DNA from: RGIG4097 sp964637515
GTDB lineage: Bacteria > Bacillota > Clostridia > Christensenellales > CAG-917
Assembly (NCBI GenBank): GCA_964637515.1
Contig: CAZWUI010000002.1
Coordinates: forward strand, 62,001 to 126,000
Length of the DNA: 64,000 nt
Reading direction: 5' to 3'
Shown: positions 1 through 8,219 of the stretch, piece by piece
Position numbering within the stretch: the first letter of the stretch is position 1
How the letters are laid out: the number at the start of each line of letters is the position of its first letter
The notes under the pieces: generated by a model
Database searches by the model: none
What the model saw: only the letters and a program-made list of their open reading frames with translations
Told to the model about the DNA's origin: nothing
Position numbers and translations under genes: made by a program

Positions 1-2
1 TA

Positions 3-953
3 GCAGTCAAAGCGGCAACCGGTGTTGAAATTGCTGTTTATGAATCCGGTGACAAGTATTTCAACGGTGATATGACTTATTCGCAAGACACTCAAGCTTG
101 GAATTCTGAAACAGAAGGTTTTGGCACCTTGCTCAATTTCAGCAATATCGACCTTGGTCAAATTAACAATGCTATCCTTTATGCAAGTAGCACAAATTTG
201 AATAATGTTCCTGCCGCAGCAAAATTTGTTTATACTATAGGAACAAAAGAAGTTGGCGCAACCCTTACTACGACTGACTATATCATCAATGCAGACGGCA
301 GCATCACTCAATGCACTGCAGATTCTCAAGCTGTTGCAGATACCACTTATGCAACGAGAGTACCACTTACGGCAGATAGCAAATTCTACAGACCTACCGG
401 ACTTGACAATGCCGGTGATCCTTATGGATTCTACGTTGCAAAACCCAACGATAAGATTACAAACGTCTATACCACATATTATGACATTCCTCTTGCAATG
501 CGTGCGGTTAAGAACACTAACGGCATCGTCTGCACTCTCAAGATTAAACCCAACGGAGATATTACAAACACATTGTATCCCGGAATGGCGGCATCCACTT
601 ATGTCAATATGTATATCACCAATGCTTCCGGCGAACAATACGCAGCGACTTTCGAAGCATATAAGTCTGCAACTTATTCATCAGGTGCAATCACCGGTGA
701 AATTGAAACCGAAGGCGCATACTCTTTCGTCGTAGCAAAAGGTGCTCTTACTACAAGCGATATTTACAAAATTCGTTTCGAAATCTGGGTTGAAGGCACT
801 GATCCTGAATGCAACAACACCACCACTCAAGCAACCGACTTCTACGTTGATTATTCCTTTGACGTCATCGATGAAGAAATTACCGGCACTAGCATTGATA
901 AAGAGGGCGTAACTTATCAAGTTATTGACGGCTTGACTCAAACCAAAGCATAA
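3..953 (+). CDS. Secreted surface protein of SipW-dependent type, 5' partial
   Basis: The reading frame is open from base 3, so the true start lies outside the window; the ATG at 72 is only an internal methionine. The visible 316 residues are rich in Thr, Asn, Ala and Tyr with almost no Lys clusters, typical of an exported beta-rich protein. The first visible residues (ATGVEIAVYES) resemble the start of the mature part of TasA/camelysin-type proteins. Near the C-terminus is the pattern IWVEGTDPEC followed by FYVDYSF, which I recognise from clostridial proteins with SipW-dependent signal peptides. Two SipW-like signal peptidases follow within 7 kb, which supports export by that route. Exact function is unknown. 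Codon use is more AT-rich than in the AAA/DUF2357 genes that follow. Confidence 0.7.
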   Translation, partial: AVKAATGVEIAVYESGDKYFNGDMTYSQDTQAWNSETEGFGTLLNFSNIDLGQINNAILYASSTNLNNVPAAAKFVYTIGTKEVGATLTTTDYIINADGSITQCTADSQAVADTTYATRVPLTADSKFYRPTGLDNAGDPYGFYVAKPNDKITNVYTTYYDIPLAMRAVKNTNGIVCTLKIKPNGDITNTLYPGMAASTYVNMYITNASGEQYAATFEAYKSATYSSGAITGEIETEGAYSFVVAKGALTTSDIYKIRFEIWVEGTDPECNNTTTQATDFYVDYSFDVIDEEITGTSIDKEGVTYQVIDGLTQTKA

Positions 954-974
954 AAACTAAACCAAACCTTACAT

Positions 975-1005
975 AAAAAAGAGAGCCAAACGGCTCTCTT
1001 TTTTA
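975..1005 (+). terminator. Intrinsic terminator after the surface protein gene
   Basis: A 7-bp GAGAGCC/GGCTCTC stem is flanked by an A-run and followed by a T-run, 22 bp past the stop codon. Confidence 0.85.
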
Positions 1006-1062
1006 TTCAGTTCAGTCGGTTAGAACTGCGGTTTTTGTTGCGTTTGCAAAATAACCGTTCCA

Positions 1063-1093
1063 CAAAAAAAAGAGCCATTGCGGCTCTTTTTTT
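1063..1093 (-). terminator. Intrinsic terminator facing left, probably of the decayed inverted gene
   Basis: The stem AGAGCC/GGCTCT has an A-run on its left and a T-run on its right, so it can work on both strands. It lies just beyond the 3' end of the pseudogene fragment on the minus strand and is a separate terminator from the one at 975-1005. Confidence 0.7.
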
Positions 1094-1117
1094 ATGTGTT
1101 TAGGTTTGGTCTAGTTA

Positions 1118-1300
1118 TCAAGTACCACTTTCTGTGGTTCTAGCAGGATGGTTGGTGCTGAAATTGATATAGATTTCAGAAGAAACACCTTTTGCTTGGT
1201 CGCAGCAGTCGGTATCGGTTCCGTCAATTCAAATAAGAAGATGAATTTGATAAATGGTTTGTCTGTCCAGATAATTAGTGCCAGTAGTGGTGCTTATGTC
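1118..1300 (-). pseudogene. Decayed 3' fragment of a surface protein related to the gene at 3-953
   Basis: Translating the minus strand in the frame that ends at the TGA at 1120-1118 gives TIYQIHLLI-stop-IDGTDTDC and then EIYINFST. This matches the C-terminal pattern of the intact neighbour (DIYKIRFEIWVEGTDPEC and DFYVDYSF). The internal stop at 1231-1229 is TGA where the neighbour has TGG (Trp), a one-base change. Similarity fades upstream of about 1300 and no start or signal peptide is left. The fragment converges on the intact gene, so it may be the relic of an inverted duplication. The call rests on about 35 aligned residues. Confidence 0.6.
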
Positions 1301-1638
1301 GCCACGTAAGCAACTATTGCCCCTTTAATGTGACGAAACAAAACGTGCGCACGGGTGGGAAAATACAAAATCGGGCGGAGTTTGGCAGGGTGGAAGTCGC
1401 TGTGTGAAAATTGGGGTTGACACTATTCACTATTAGTTATATAATAACTATGAGTAAGTGGGGTGGTCCCTGCTCGCTCGTTATCCTGCTCGGTCGTCAA
1501 AGCGGTTCATTCCGTGCTAGGGCAATAAGCATTCGACTATCGGGCTACAAATTCGCTTGCGGAGAACGTAGCGTGCCGTTCGGCACGTGTAAAGGGCAAT
1601 AGGCATTTGTTTTCGGCAGGAAAGGAAAAGGGATTTTT
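1301..1638. other. Non-coding stretch with a promoter, a hairpin and a short direct repeat
   Basis: No convincing gene is present. The stretch holds a consensus promoter at 1417-1445, a CGTGCC/GGCACG hairpin near 1571-1586, and an imperfect 14-bp direct repeat (GGGCAATAAGCATT at 1520-1533, GGGCAATAGGCATT at 1594-1607). Together these form an untranslated leader of about 185 nt before the first signal peptidase gene. A short open frame from 1450 to 1602 lacks a ribosome binding site and looks accidental. Confidence 0.5.
1417..1445 (+). promoter_or_regulatory. Consensus sigma-A promoter of the SipW/AAA unit
   Basis: TTGACA at 1417-1422 and TATAAT at 1440-1445 are separated by exactly 17 bp. 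This is a perfect match to the housekeeping consensus and the first promoter upstream of the signal peptidase gene at 1639. Confidence 0.85.
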
Positions 1639-2448
1639 ATGTCCAATCTGTTTGCAAAAAGAGAGAAAAAAGAACTCTCTCCATCTCAACAAAAAGCCAA
1701 AACGATTATCGGGTGGGTGGTCAGTGCAATCTGTATCGTCATCATAATCGCCGCTTTGGCTATCTCCGTGCTCACCATCACTCGCACAACGAGCGATAAC
1801 GGTGTGGCACATCTCGGGAAGCACACGTTCAATTCCGTCGTCACCGACTCAATGGAACCGACTATTGCGAAAGGTGAACTCATCATCGCGAAGGTCTACA
1901 ACGACGAAACCGATCGTGGCTCTTTGCAAGTCGGGCAAACTATCGTCTACAAAAAACTTATGTACAATAGCGCCGCCGGCGGAAACGTCGAAGTGTTTTT
2001 CGTGCATAGAATAGATAGTCTCGGCGCTGCGTCTTGCCACGTCATAGGCGACAATCCCAACACCGCCGAACAAGATGATAACGTTTCGTACAACAATATC
2101 ATCGCGACTTGGGGCTCTCCCGCAACTCTCAACGAGGACGGCACTTTCACCGTCACCAAGGATAGCAAGGGCGCATCGCTTGGCAAGCTCGGCACTTTCG
2201 TCAACTGGCTCCAAGAAGACCGCACCAATTATTTCTGCGTGATAGTTTTGCCGCTCATTTTGCTCTTCGTCATCTACGGTTTCGTGCTTATCCGCGCTCT
2301 CGTCATCGCAAAACTCTCAAAGGATAACGAGAAGAAGTCCGTCAGCGTCGAAGACCTGTCCGAAGACGAGAAAAAACGCCTTGCCGCAGAGTTGCTCGCA
2401 TCTCTCACCGAAAAGAAAGAAACCGAACAAATCGACTCCGATTCGTAA
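1639..2448 (+). CDS. SipW-like type I signal peptidase (copy 1)
   Basis: This is a membrane signal peptidase that cleaves signal peptides of exported proteins. A first transmembrane helix covers roughly residues 22-47 and a second roughly 195-220. The catalytic Ser is in DSMEPT (Ser71). The general base is His in VHRI (His123) instead of the Lys of ordinary bacterial enzymes, which defines the archaeal/ER-like SipW class. A GDNP motif follows. SipW enzymes of Bacillus process TasA-type fibre proteins, which fits the surface protein upstream. The start has a purine-rich GGAAAGG site. The acidic C-terminal tail stops early: the same frame stays open for 39 more codons of similar composition after the TAA at 2446-2448. 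Confidence 0.88.
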   Translation: MSNLFAKREKKELSPSQQKAKTIIGWVVSAICIVIIIAALAISVLTITRTTSDNGVAHLGKHTFNSVVTDSMEPTIAKGELIIAKVYNDETDRGSLQVGQTIVYKKLMYNSAAGGNVEVFFVHRIDSLGAASCHVIGDNPNTAEQDDNVSYNNIIATWGSPATLNEDGTFTVTKDSKGASLGKLGTFVNWLQEDRTNYFCVIVLPLILLFVIYGFVLIRALVIAKLSKDNEKKSVSVEDLSEDEKKRLAAELLASLTEKKETEQIDSDS

Positions 2449-2568
2449 CCGTCTTCAGAGAACGCAGACTCTTGCGATGCTTTCGTTTCTGCAGAGAATA
2501 GCGAAATTCAATCGTCGGATACCGCCGACGTTTCTGATACCATAGGGGAGGAAGGCGGGCAACAATAA
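2449..2568 (+). other. In-frame tail extension beyond the stop of the first SipW-like gene
   Basis: Directly after the TAA the same frame encodes 39 residues rich in Ser, Asp and Glu, ending in a second TAA at 2566-2568. The composition matches the acidic tail of the second SipW-like peptidase, which runs on to a similar total length. I infer a recent nonsense change that trimmed the tail, a sequence error, or readthrough. No ribosome binding site precedes the segment. Confidence 0.5.
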
Positions 2569-2589
2569 CCGTGCTTTTCGGCGCGAGTT

Positions 2590-2608
2590 TTGACGTCTAT
2601 GACGTCAA
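2590..2608. repeat. Inverted repeat upstream of the AAA+ gene
   Basis: TTGACGTC and GACGTCAA flank a 3-nt centre (TAT), giving a perfect 8-bp stem 16 nt before the ATG at 2624. It could be an mRNA hairpin or a protein-binding site. No clear ribosome binding site is visible for the downstream gene. Confidence 0.5.
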
Positions 2609-2623
2609 GTCCGTGATAATATT

Positions 2624-4144
2624 ATGAATATTAGTCTTGTTTTCAAATTTTTGAGAGCGTTCCTCGGAGCGTTCTACGTTAATGGCATCGGCTCTATCTT
2701 TTGGGGTTTCTTGCATATCTTCTACAACGACGGTTACTCGGAGGCTTTCAAAAACTACACCGACCAGTTCGGCGCAGGCGAGTGGGCTGTCTCCATTATC
2801 TTTATCATACTCATCATCGCCGCTATCGTCGCTATTGTCGGCCTTATCGTTTTCGGCATAATCAAGCTCGTGCGTATCAATAAAAACGTCGTCCTCCCTC
2901 AAGACCTCGTCGAAGAATGCGCCAACCTCAAAAAACAAATCATCAAAATGTCCGCCGAAAAGGATAGAATCCTCGGTATGAAGGTCAGCGACGTCGGCAA
3001 CTACGACGGCGAAGAGCCCGAAGAAGGCAAAGAGCCCAGCGCTGAAGAAGCCGTCAAAGCAGGGGAGTCGCGTTTCTACAAACTCACCGAAATCGACCAA
3101 ATCTACGAAAATTACGTTCCCCCTGTATACGACGACGAGATCACTCTTCCCGAACTTTGCGACCGTTTCAGAAATTTCGCATGCTCGCGTATGCGCCTTT
3201 TCTATAATCCGCGTATCATCCGCTTGTTCATCGCAGGTATGTCAACTTCGCGTTTGATGATCTTGCAAGGTATTTCCGGTACAGGTAAAACTTCACTCCC
3301 GCACGCTATGGGTATCTTCCTCAATAACCCCGCAACTATCGCTTCCGTTCAGCCGTCTTGGCGTGACCGTACCGAACTTTTCGGCTACTTCAACGAATTT
3401 ACAAAACGATTCAACGAAACCGAAGTCTTGAAAAAAATGTACGAGGCGACTTGGAATAAGAATATCTACCTCACCGTCCTCGACGAAATGAACATCGCGC
3501 GTGTCGAGTACTACTTCGCAGAAATGCTCTCCATTCTCGAAATGCCGTCCCGTGACGAGTGGATCGTTGACCTTGTTCCGTCAGGTTGGCCTAATGACCC
3601 GAAACATATCGATAAAGGCCGTTTCAAACTCCCCGAAAATATGTGGTTCATCGGCACCGCAAACAACGACGACTCCACCTTCGCTATCTCGGATAAGGTT
3701 TACGACCGTGCTATGCCTATCAACATCAACTCCAAAGGCGTCGCTTTCGACGCTCCTTATGCGGAGTCGATCTATATCAGTTACGAGCACCTTGAAAGTA
3801 TGTTCAAGGACGCTATGGTCGAACATAAGGTGTCTCAAGAAAACCTTGACAAAATCGACCAACTTGACGACTACGTCATCAAACACTTCAGACTCGCATT
3901 TGGTAACCGTATCGTCAAACAGCTCAAAGAATTTGTTCCCGCTTACGTCGCTTGCGGTGGTACCGAACTAGACGGTCTCGATTACGTTCTTTGTAACAAG
4001 ATTTTGCGTAAGTTCGAATCCCTCAACTTGTCCTACATCCGCGACGAAATCGACGGTCTAATCCTTTATCTGTCTGATCAGTTCGGGGAAGACTCGATGG
4101 AAGAGTGCAAGGAGTATTTGCAACGCTTGAAGAAACTCTTTTAA
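2624..4144 (+). CDS. Membrane-anchored McrB-like AAA+ ATPase
   Basis: The 506-residue protein begins with hydrophobic segments, the strongest at about residues 46-72, so it is probably anchored in the membrane with the ATPase in the cytoplasm. A charged linker (about 75-185) leads to an AAA+ module with Walker A GISGTGKTS (Lys222), Walker B VLDEMN (Asp287, Glu288) and a sensor-1-like IGTANND. The insertions QPSWRDRTELFGYFN and ISDKVYDRAM are typical of the McrB/GTPase-like AAA branch. No DNA-recognition domain is seen. It sits between a signal peptidase and a DUF2357-like protein, so it may remodel a membrane or export complex rather than serve restriction. That role is inference. Confidence 0.8.
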   Translation: MNISLVFKFLRAFLGAFYVNGIGSIFWGFLHIFYNDGYSEAFKNYTDQFGAGEWAVSIIFIILIIAAIVAIVGLIVFGIIKLVRINKNVVLPQDLVEECANLKKQIIKMSAEKDRILGMKVSDVGNYDGEEPEEGKEPSAEEAVKAGESRFYKLTEIDQIYENYVPPVYDDEITLPELCDRFRNFACSRMRLFYNPRIIRLFIAGMSTSRLMILQGISGTGKTSLPHAMGIFLNNPATIASVQPSWRDRTELFGYFNEFTKRFNETEVLKKMYEATWNKNIYLTVLDEMNIARVEYYFAEMLSILEMPSRDEWIVDLVPSGWPNDPKHIDKGRFKLPENMWFIGTANNDDSTFAISDKVYDRAMPININSKGVAFDAPYAESIYISYEHLESMFKDAMVEHKVSQENLDKIDQLDDYVIKHFRLAFGNRIVKQLKEFVPAYVACGGTELDGLDYVLCNKILRKFESLNLSYIRDEIDGLILYLSDQFGEDSMEECKEYLQRLKKLF

Positions 4145-4388
4145 ACGACGCTATTTGGCGCCTTGCGTTGTCGGCTTTACGGGTGCTCGCACTCACGTAC
4201 TACGTGTACGTTTCACGCTTGCCTTCCGCACCTTCCCGGCAATGCATCCAAATATCGCCGTTTGGGGTGGACTGAACAGTGTGTGCGTGACGTCATAGCA
4301 GTTCTCTTTGCGGCTGTTTGAGTTCGATAAGAGTTTCGTACGCTTGGCGACAAAACCTATAAGCATTAACGTATATCGCTTTGCGATA
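4145..4388. other. 244-bp gap inside the accessory unit
   Basis: No supported gene. It holds a 6-bp stem hairpin (ACGTAC/GTACGT, 4195-4211) and a palindromic TGACGTCA at 4288-4295, an octamer also present at 2600-2607 before the AAA+ gene. A TTG at 4308 would extend the next gene upstream, but it has no ribosome binding site. Confidence 0.4.
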
Positions 4389-7223
4389 ATGAGAGATATG
4401 TCCGATAATAAATTGACCAAAGACGTTTATCTGCAGTATGCTAAAAAAATCGTTTCCGTTCTCTACGGCGACGACTTCTTTAACCAATACAAAAAAAGAG
4501 TCGACGACGGTTTCGCAGATTTCAAACTCGTCAAAAAACGCCTAATTCAAGATATTTCCGTCGATTGGATCGATACAATCGAGGACGTCTTGCCCAATCT
4601 CGATGCTATCGTCCGTAACCCACGTAGGTTCATCGTGCAGGAAGAAGATATCGTCGATATTTCGCTCGCAAAGGCTATCTCTACCGAGTCCGTCAAACAC
4701 CTTGCGCAACATACCAATATGATCTCCAAGGTCGACGAGGACGGCACCGTTACCCCTAACAGAATACTTAATATCACAAAGGAAGAATCCTTTGAAATAT
4801 ACGAAAACCGCTTTATATTCACCTTGCTTTTGAAGCTCAAAGACTTCGTGCAGATGCGCTACGACAAAATCAAAAAGGCATCCGCAACTCAAGATGTCTT
4901 GCAGCTCAACGTGGATAGCAAGTTCAATTTGCCGTCAAAGAAGGTCACCTATCGAACGGAATATATGGCGCAACTCAGTTTCGACGAGGTCATGAGAATG
5001 GACCCCGAAACCCTCGAAAAAATCGAAAGAGTTGCCAAAATCGACAGAATTATCACCGACTTTTTGAGTTCGTCTTTCGCAAAGTCGATGAGAAATTCCG
5101 CTCCCGTCCGTCCGCCTATCACGCGTACTAACGTCATCTTGAAAGAACCTAACTTCAAGAAAGCGTTGACTCTTTGGCAGTTCATCGAAACATATCAGGC
5201 GACCGGCGGTTTCTCCACGTCGGACGATATCGAGGACTACAAAATCGAGGATAATTCGCAACAGCAACTTCGTCAAATGGTCACTCTCAATACCATGCTT
5301 TTCGAGAGTCTATACGACCAGCACGAAACGGATATGGACCTCGACGACGCTCAATTCACCGACCTTTTGAGAGTGGGCGACCTCGACTTCGGCAAGGACG
5401 AAATCCAACACGACGAATACTCTCAAAAACTCGACGAAGAAGATAAGACGGAAGATAGCGATAAGCAGGAAGAAGTTTCTCAAACGGAGTCCGAAGAACA
5501 AAAGGAACAAGAACAAGAAACTCCGCCCGAAGAAGTCGAAGTCGAAAAAGAAGTCATCGAAGAACAAGAAATCGAAGTGGATAAGGACAAAGAAGTCGAA
5601 ACACCTCCCAAGGACGAGCCCGACGACGAAGAGCCCGATGCCGATAAATTCGATCAAAACCTGTTCGATATACGAAAACTCTATAAACGCCCCGAAGATG
5701 ACAAACTCCGTCAGGAAGAAGTGTCCAAAATCAAGGACGCTATCGATCGTTGTCTTGTCGCATACCGCAAAATCAAACAGGAAGAACTCGACGAAAGAGA
5801 CCGCGAAGAGAATGCGAAACGCAGAAAAGCAGAACTCGAAAAACGTGCGGAAGCTTTCCGTTCTAAAAAAGCGGAATTCGGCGATCAGGACGGACAAATC
5901 TATCTCGGTACGGACGCTTTCGGCAAGTCCGTCGTGCAGGATAAGAAAGAAGAATTCAAGAAAGCACATAAAGAACTGTTCTCAAATCGTAACGAACGCC
6001 TCGATCTCGGCGATAAGGACCTTGAAAATATCCGCAAGAGTATTGAAGCTATGGAACAGGAACGCGCAAAAGACGAAGAACGTCGCAATAAAATCGCGTT
6101 CGCAGGAGACGGAGAAGAGAGAGAAGTTGATGAAACCGATATTCCCGTCGTCGATCTCGACGCTCAACTCAAAGCGAAAGAAGAACTCGAACGCAGAAAT
6201 TCCGTTCGCTTTGACGGTGAGAGAAATCTACTTGCAGGCGGCATAGGTGCGGACACTTCATTCGTCGATAAACGCAAGAAGAAAACAGAAGAAATCAAAC
6301 CGCGTACGACTACGCTCAAACCGACTTCAAGCAAGGTCAAACGTCAACGCGTCATAGAGCCCGTGGACGAAAATAAGGTCAAAGTCGGAGATGCTCCCGT
6401 CCAATTCGACGACGGATTCGGCAATACGTTCGGTGAACAAAAAGCAAATCTCGGCGACTTGTCCACCGTGCAAAAACCCGCTCGCAAGAAAAAGAAATTG
6501 GAAGAAGTCGTACCCGAAAACGCAGACGTCAAGACCGAAACCGCGGTCGAAACCGCTCCCGAAACGGTCAAACCCAGAACCAGAAAGGCAGAGCCTAGAG
6601 ATCCGTGGGCATTGTCGCCGACCACACTCAATCAACGCTACGACGTCGCAAGCGGTAAAGTGCGCAACTTCGAGGCGGTTGACGAAAACAAGGTCAAAGT
6701 CGGAAAAGCCCCCGTAAAGAATGCGAACGCAGGGGACCTTCTCGACGATACGTTTGAAGACCAAAGAGCAAATCTCGGCAACTTCGACAAGAAACCTGTG
6801 GTGAAAGTCGAAGAAAAGACGGAAGAGCCTAAACCCGTCAAGAAGAGAACGAGAAAGCCTAAAACTGAAAAAGCACCCGAAGTGAAATCCGAAGATACGG
6901 CGGAAACCGCAGGTGCCGATACCGCACAGGAAAGCAAGGTCGAAACTCCTGTCGCAGAAGAGAAGAAAGAAGAAAAGAAACCAAAAATCAGAAAGGCAGA
7001 GCCTAGAGATCCGTGGGCGTTGTCCCCGACCACTCTCAATCAGCGTTACGACGTTGCAAGCGGTAAAGTGCGCAACTTCGAGGCGGTTGACGAAAACAAG
7101 GTCAAAGTCGGAAAAGCCCCCGTAAAGAATGCGAACGCAGGGGATCTTCTCGACGATACGTTTGAAGATCAAAAGGCAAATTTGGGTATAAAAAAGAAGA
7201 AAAACGAGGATGATAAGGATTGA
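4389..7223 (+). CDS. Large acidic protein with DUF2357-like N-terminal domain and C-terminal repeats
   Basis: With the ATG at 4389 (or 4398) this gives about 944 residues. Residues 1-330 are globular and contain NPRRFIV and a YENRF motif that I associate with DUF2357, a family usually next to McrB-like ATPases. The PD-(D/E)XK nuclease part normally expected after it is not recognisable. From about residue 340 the protein is a very long Glu/Lys/Asp-rich, probably coiled-coil region. The C-terminal 300 residues hold repeats built around VDENKVKVG...ANLG: one partial and two nearly identical 66-residue copies. The gene overlaps the next signal peptidase by one base (TGATG). I infer a scaffold partner of the AAA+ ATPase; family assignment is from memory of motifs only. 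Confidence 0.6.
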   Translation: MRDMSDNKLTKDVYLQYAKKIVSVLYGDDFFNQYKKRVDDGFADFKLVKKRLIQDISVDWIDTIEDVLPNLDAIVRNPRRFIVQEEDIVDISLAKAISTESVKHLAQHTNMISKVDEDGTVTPNRILNITKEESFEIYENRFIFTLLLKLKDFVQMRYDKIKKASATQDVLQLNVDSKFNLPSKKVTYRTEYMAQLSFDEVMRMDPETLEKIERVAKIDRIITDFLSSSFAKSMRNSAPVRPPITRTNVILKEPNFKKALTLWQFIETYQATGGFSTSDDIEDYKIEDNSQQQLRQMVTLNTMLFESLYDQHETDMDLDDAQFTDLLRVGDLDFGKDEIQHDEYSQKLDEEDKTEDSDKQEEVSQTESEEQKEQEQETPPEEVEVEKEVIEEQEIEVDKDKEVETPPKDEPDDEEPDADKFDQNLFDIRKLYKRPEDDKLRQEEVSKIKDAIDRCLVAYRKIKQEELDERDREENAKRRKAELEKRAEAFRSKKAEFGDQDGQIYLGTDAFGKSVVQDKKEEFKKAHKELFSNRNERLDLGDKDLENIRKSIEAMEQERAKDEERRNKIAFAGDGEEREVDETDIPVVDLDAQLKAKEELERRNSVRFDGERNLLAGGIGADTSFVDKRKKKTEEIKPRTTTLKPTSSKVKRQRVIEPVDENKVKVGDAPVQFDDGFGNTFGEQKANLGDLSTVQKPARKKKKLEEVVPENADVKTETAVETAPETVKPRTRKAEPRDPWALSPTTLNQRYDVASGKVRNFEAVDENKVKVGKAPVKNANAGDLLDDTFEDQRANLGNFDKKPVVKVEEKTEEPKPVKKRTRKPKTEKAPEVKSEDTAETAGADTAQESKVETPVAEEKKEEKKPKIRKAEPRDPWALSPTTLNQRYDVASGKVRNFEAVDENKVKVGKAPVKNANAGDLLDDTFEDQKANLGIKKKKNEDDKD
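6582..6779 (+). repeat. 198-bp intragenic direct repeat, copy A
   Basis: The segment from AGAAAGGCAGAGCC to AAATCTCGG recurs 408 bp downstream at 6990-7187 with only scattered, mostly synonymous differences. A shorter relative of its last third lies at about 6358-6460. The copies keep the reading frame. Confidence 0.85.
6990..7187 (+). repeat. 198-bp intragenic direct repeat, copy B
   Basis: Second copy of the segment at 6582-6779, ending 36 bp before the stop codon. Near-identity at DNA level points to recent duplication or ongoing gene conversion. Confidence 0.85.
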
Positions 7224-8026
7224 TGTCCCCGGAAACTAAAACTAAAATCAAAAAAATATATAATATTTTTTCCACGGTTATATTCGCCGTGGTTTTCCTT
7301 TTCTTCGTGCTGGTCATAATATTTTCTATGGTGCAGAAAAACCAAGGAAAAGACGTCAAGATTTTCGGGCATTATATGTACACAATTCTCACGGATAGTA
7401 TGGTGCCCACTCTAAATCCGTCAGACGTCATTTGGTGCAAGGCGATAGAAGAAGGGGATATTGTCGAAGGCGCGATTATAACCTTTGTTGTGCCCGAAGG
7501 ACACGGCGGTTTGTCGGGTAGAAACGACACTCATAGAATTGTGGAAATCGAGCGTGACGAAAACGGCATTATCACGGGTATTTACACTCAAGGGGACAAC
7601 AGCACCGTCAGGGATAATTGGAAATTGACAGTGGACGACGTGAAGGCGGTTATGTCAAAAAAACTCGTGGTCGTCAGTGCGCTCATCAAATTCATAAGCG
7701 AATATAGATTCTTGGCATATATGGTGTTAATCGTCCTACCTCTCGGCTCGATAGCGGTCATGTTTGGAATATCCTACGTCAGGGAGAAAGTCAAGGAAAA
7801 GAAAGCGGAAACCGCAGGCGGAGAAGTCGCACTTGACGATTTGTCCGACGAGGACAAGAAAAAGATGCTTGAAGAATTTTTGGCGCAGTCAACGGCAGAA
7901 AAATCTGAGAGTGAAGAAAACGATCAATTTGGCGAAGGAAACTCACTGCAAACGACAGAAGATGCGATTAGAATGCCTGAAAACGACGAAAACACTCCCG
8001 AATGCAACGAAAACAGTGACGATTGA
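7223..8026 (+). CDS. SipW-like type I signal peptidase (copy 2)
   Basis: The ATG overlaps the stop of the preceding gene (TGATG), with AAGGA just upstream, so translation is coupled. An N-terminal helix (about residues 12-35) precedes the catalytic Ser in TDSMVPT (Ser59). The base is His in DTHRI (His104), the SipW class signature, followed by QGDNS. A second helix lies near 150-180, then an LSDEDKKKMLEEFL segment also found in copy 1 (LSEDEKKRLAAELL) and an acidic, Asn-rich tail of about 45 residues. The two peptidases are clearly paralogous in layout but diverged, suggesting different substrates or a hetero-complex bracketing the ATPase pair. Confidence 0.87.
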   Translation: MSPETKTKIKKIYNIFSTVIFAVVFLFFVLVIIFSMVQKNQGKDVKIFGHYMYTILTDSMVPTLNPSDVIWCKAIEEGDIVEGAIITFVVPEGHGGLSGRNDTHRIVEIERDENGIITGIYTQGDNSTVRDNWKLTVDDVKAVMSKKLVVVSALIKFISEYRFLAYMVLIVLPLGSIAVMFGISYVREKVKEKKAETAGGEVALDDLSDEDKKKMLEEFLAQSTAEKSESEENDQFGEGNSLQTTEDAIRMPENDENTPECNENSDD

Positions 8027-8093
8027 CAATTTGAAAACGGTCGTTTCGTGGAAAGAATAAAACAAAAAAAATTGAGAAAATAATCACAGATTT

Positions 8094-8117
8094 GCGCACT
8101 CTAACGGGTGCGTTTTT
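8094..8117 (+). terminator. Probable terminator of the accessory unit
   Basis: A short CGCAC/GTGCG stem is followed by TTTTTCTTT, about 70 bp after the second signal peptidase gene. Confidence 0.55.
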
Positions 8118-8157
8118 CTTTGCGGTCGCAAGCGGGGTATTTTGTTCGTTATCGCTC

Positions 8158-8186
8158 TTGCGTTTTCGCCAATACTATGCTAAAAT
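8158..8186 (+). promoter_or_regulatory. Promoter of the yifB operon
   Basis: TTGCGT (8158-8163), 17 bp, TAAAAT (8181-8186), with an extended TGC directly before the -10 box. A second TATAAT at 8197-8202 is too close to the ribosome binding site to be the main one. Confidence 0.6.
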
Positions 8187-8219
8187 AAGATACTAATATA
8201 ATATATAATGGAGTTTGCT

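Noticed and set aside
1450..1602. Small ORF right after the consensus promoter
   Set aside because: No ribosome binding site, only 4 nt after the -10 box, and an unusual amino acid composition; more likely untranslated leader.
5310..5969. Long minus-strand frames opposite the acidic protein
   Set aside because: They are Phe/Leu-rich mirror frames of Glu/Lys/Asp codons, typical shadows of a GAA/GAC-rich gene.
2624..7223. McrBC-type restriction system
   Set aside because: The ATPase fits the McrB branch, but there is no DNA-binding domain and no visible nuclease motif in the partner, and the flanking genes are signal peptidases.
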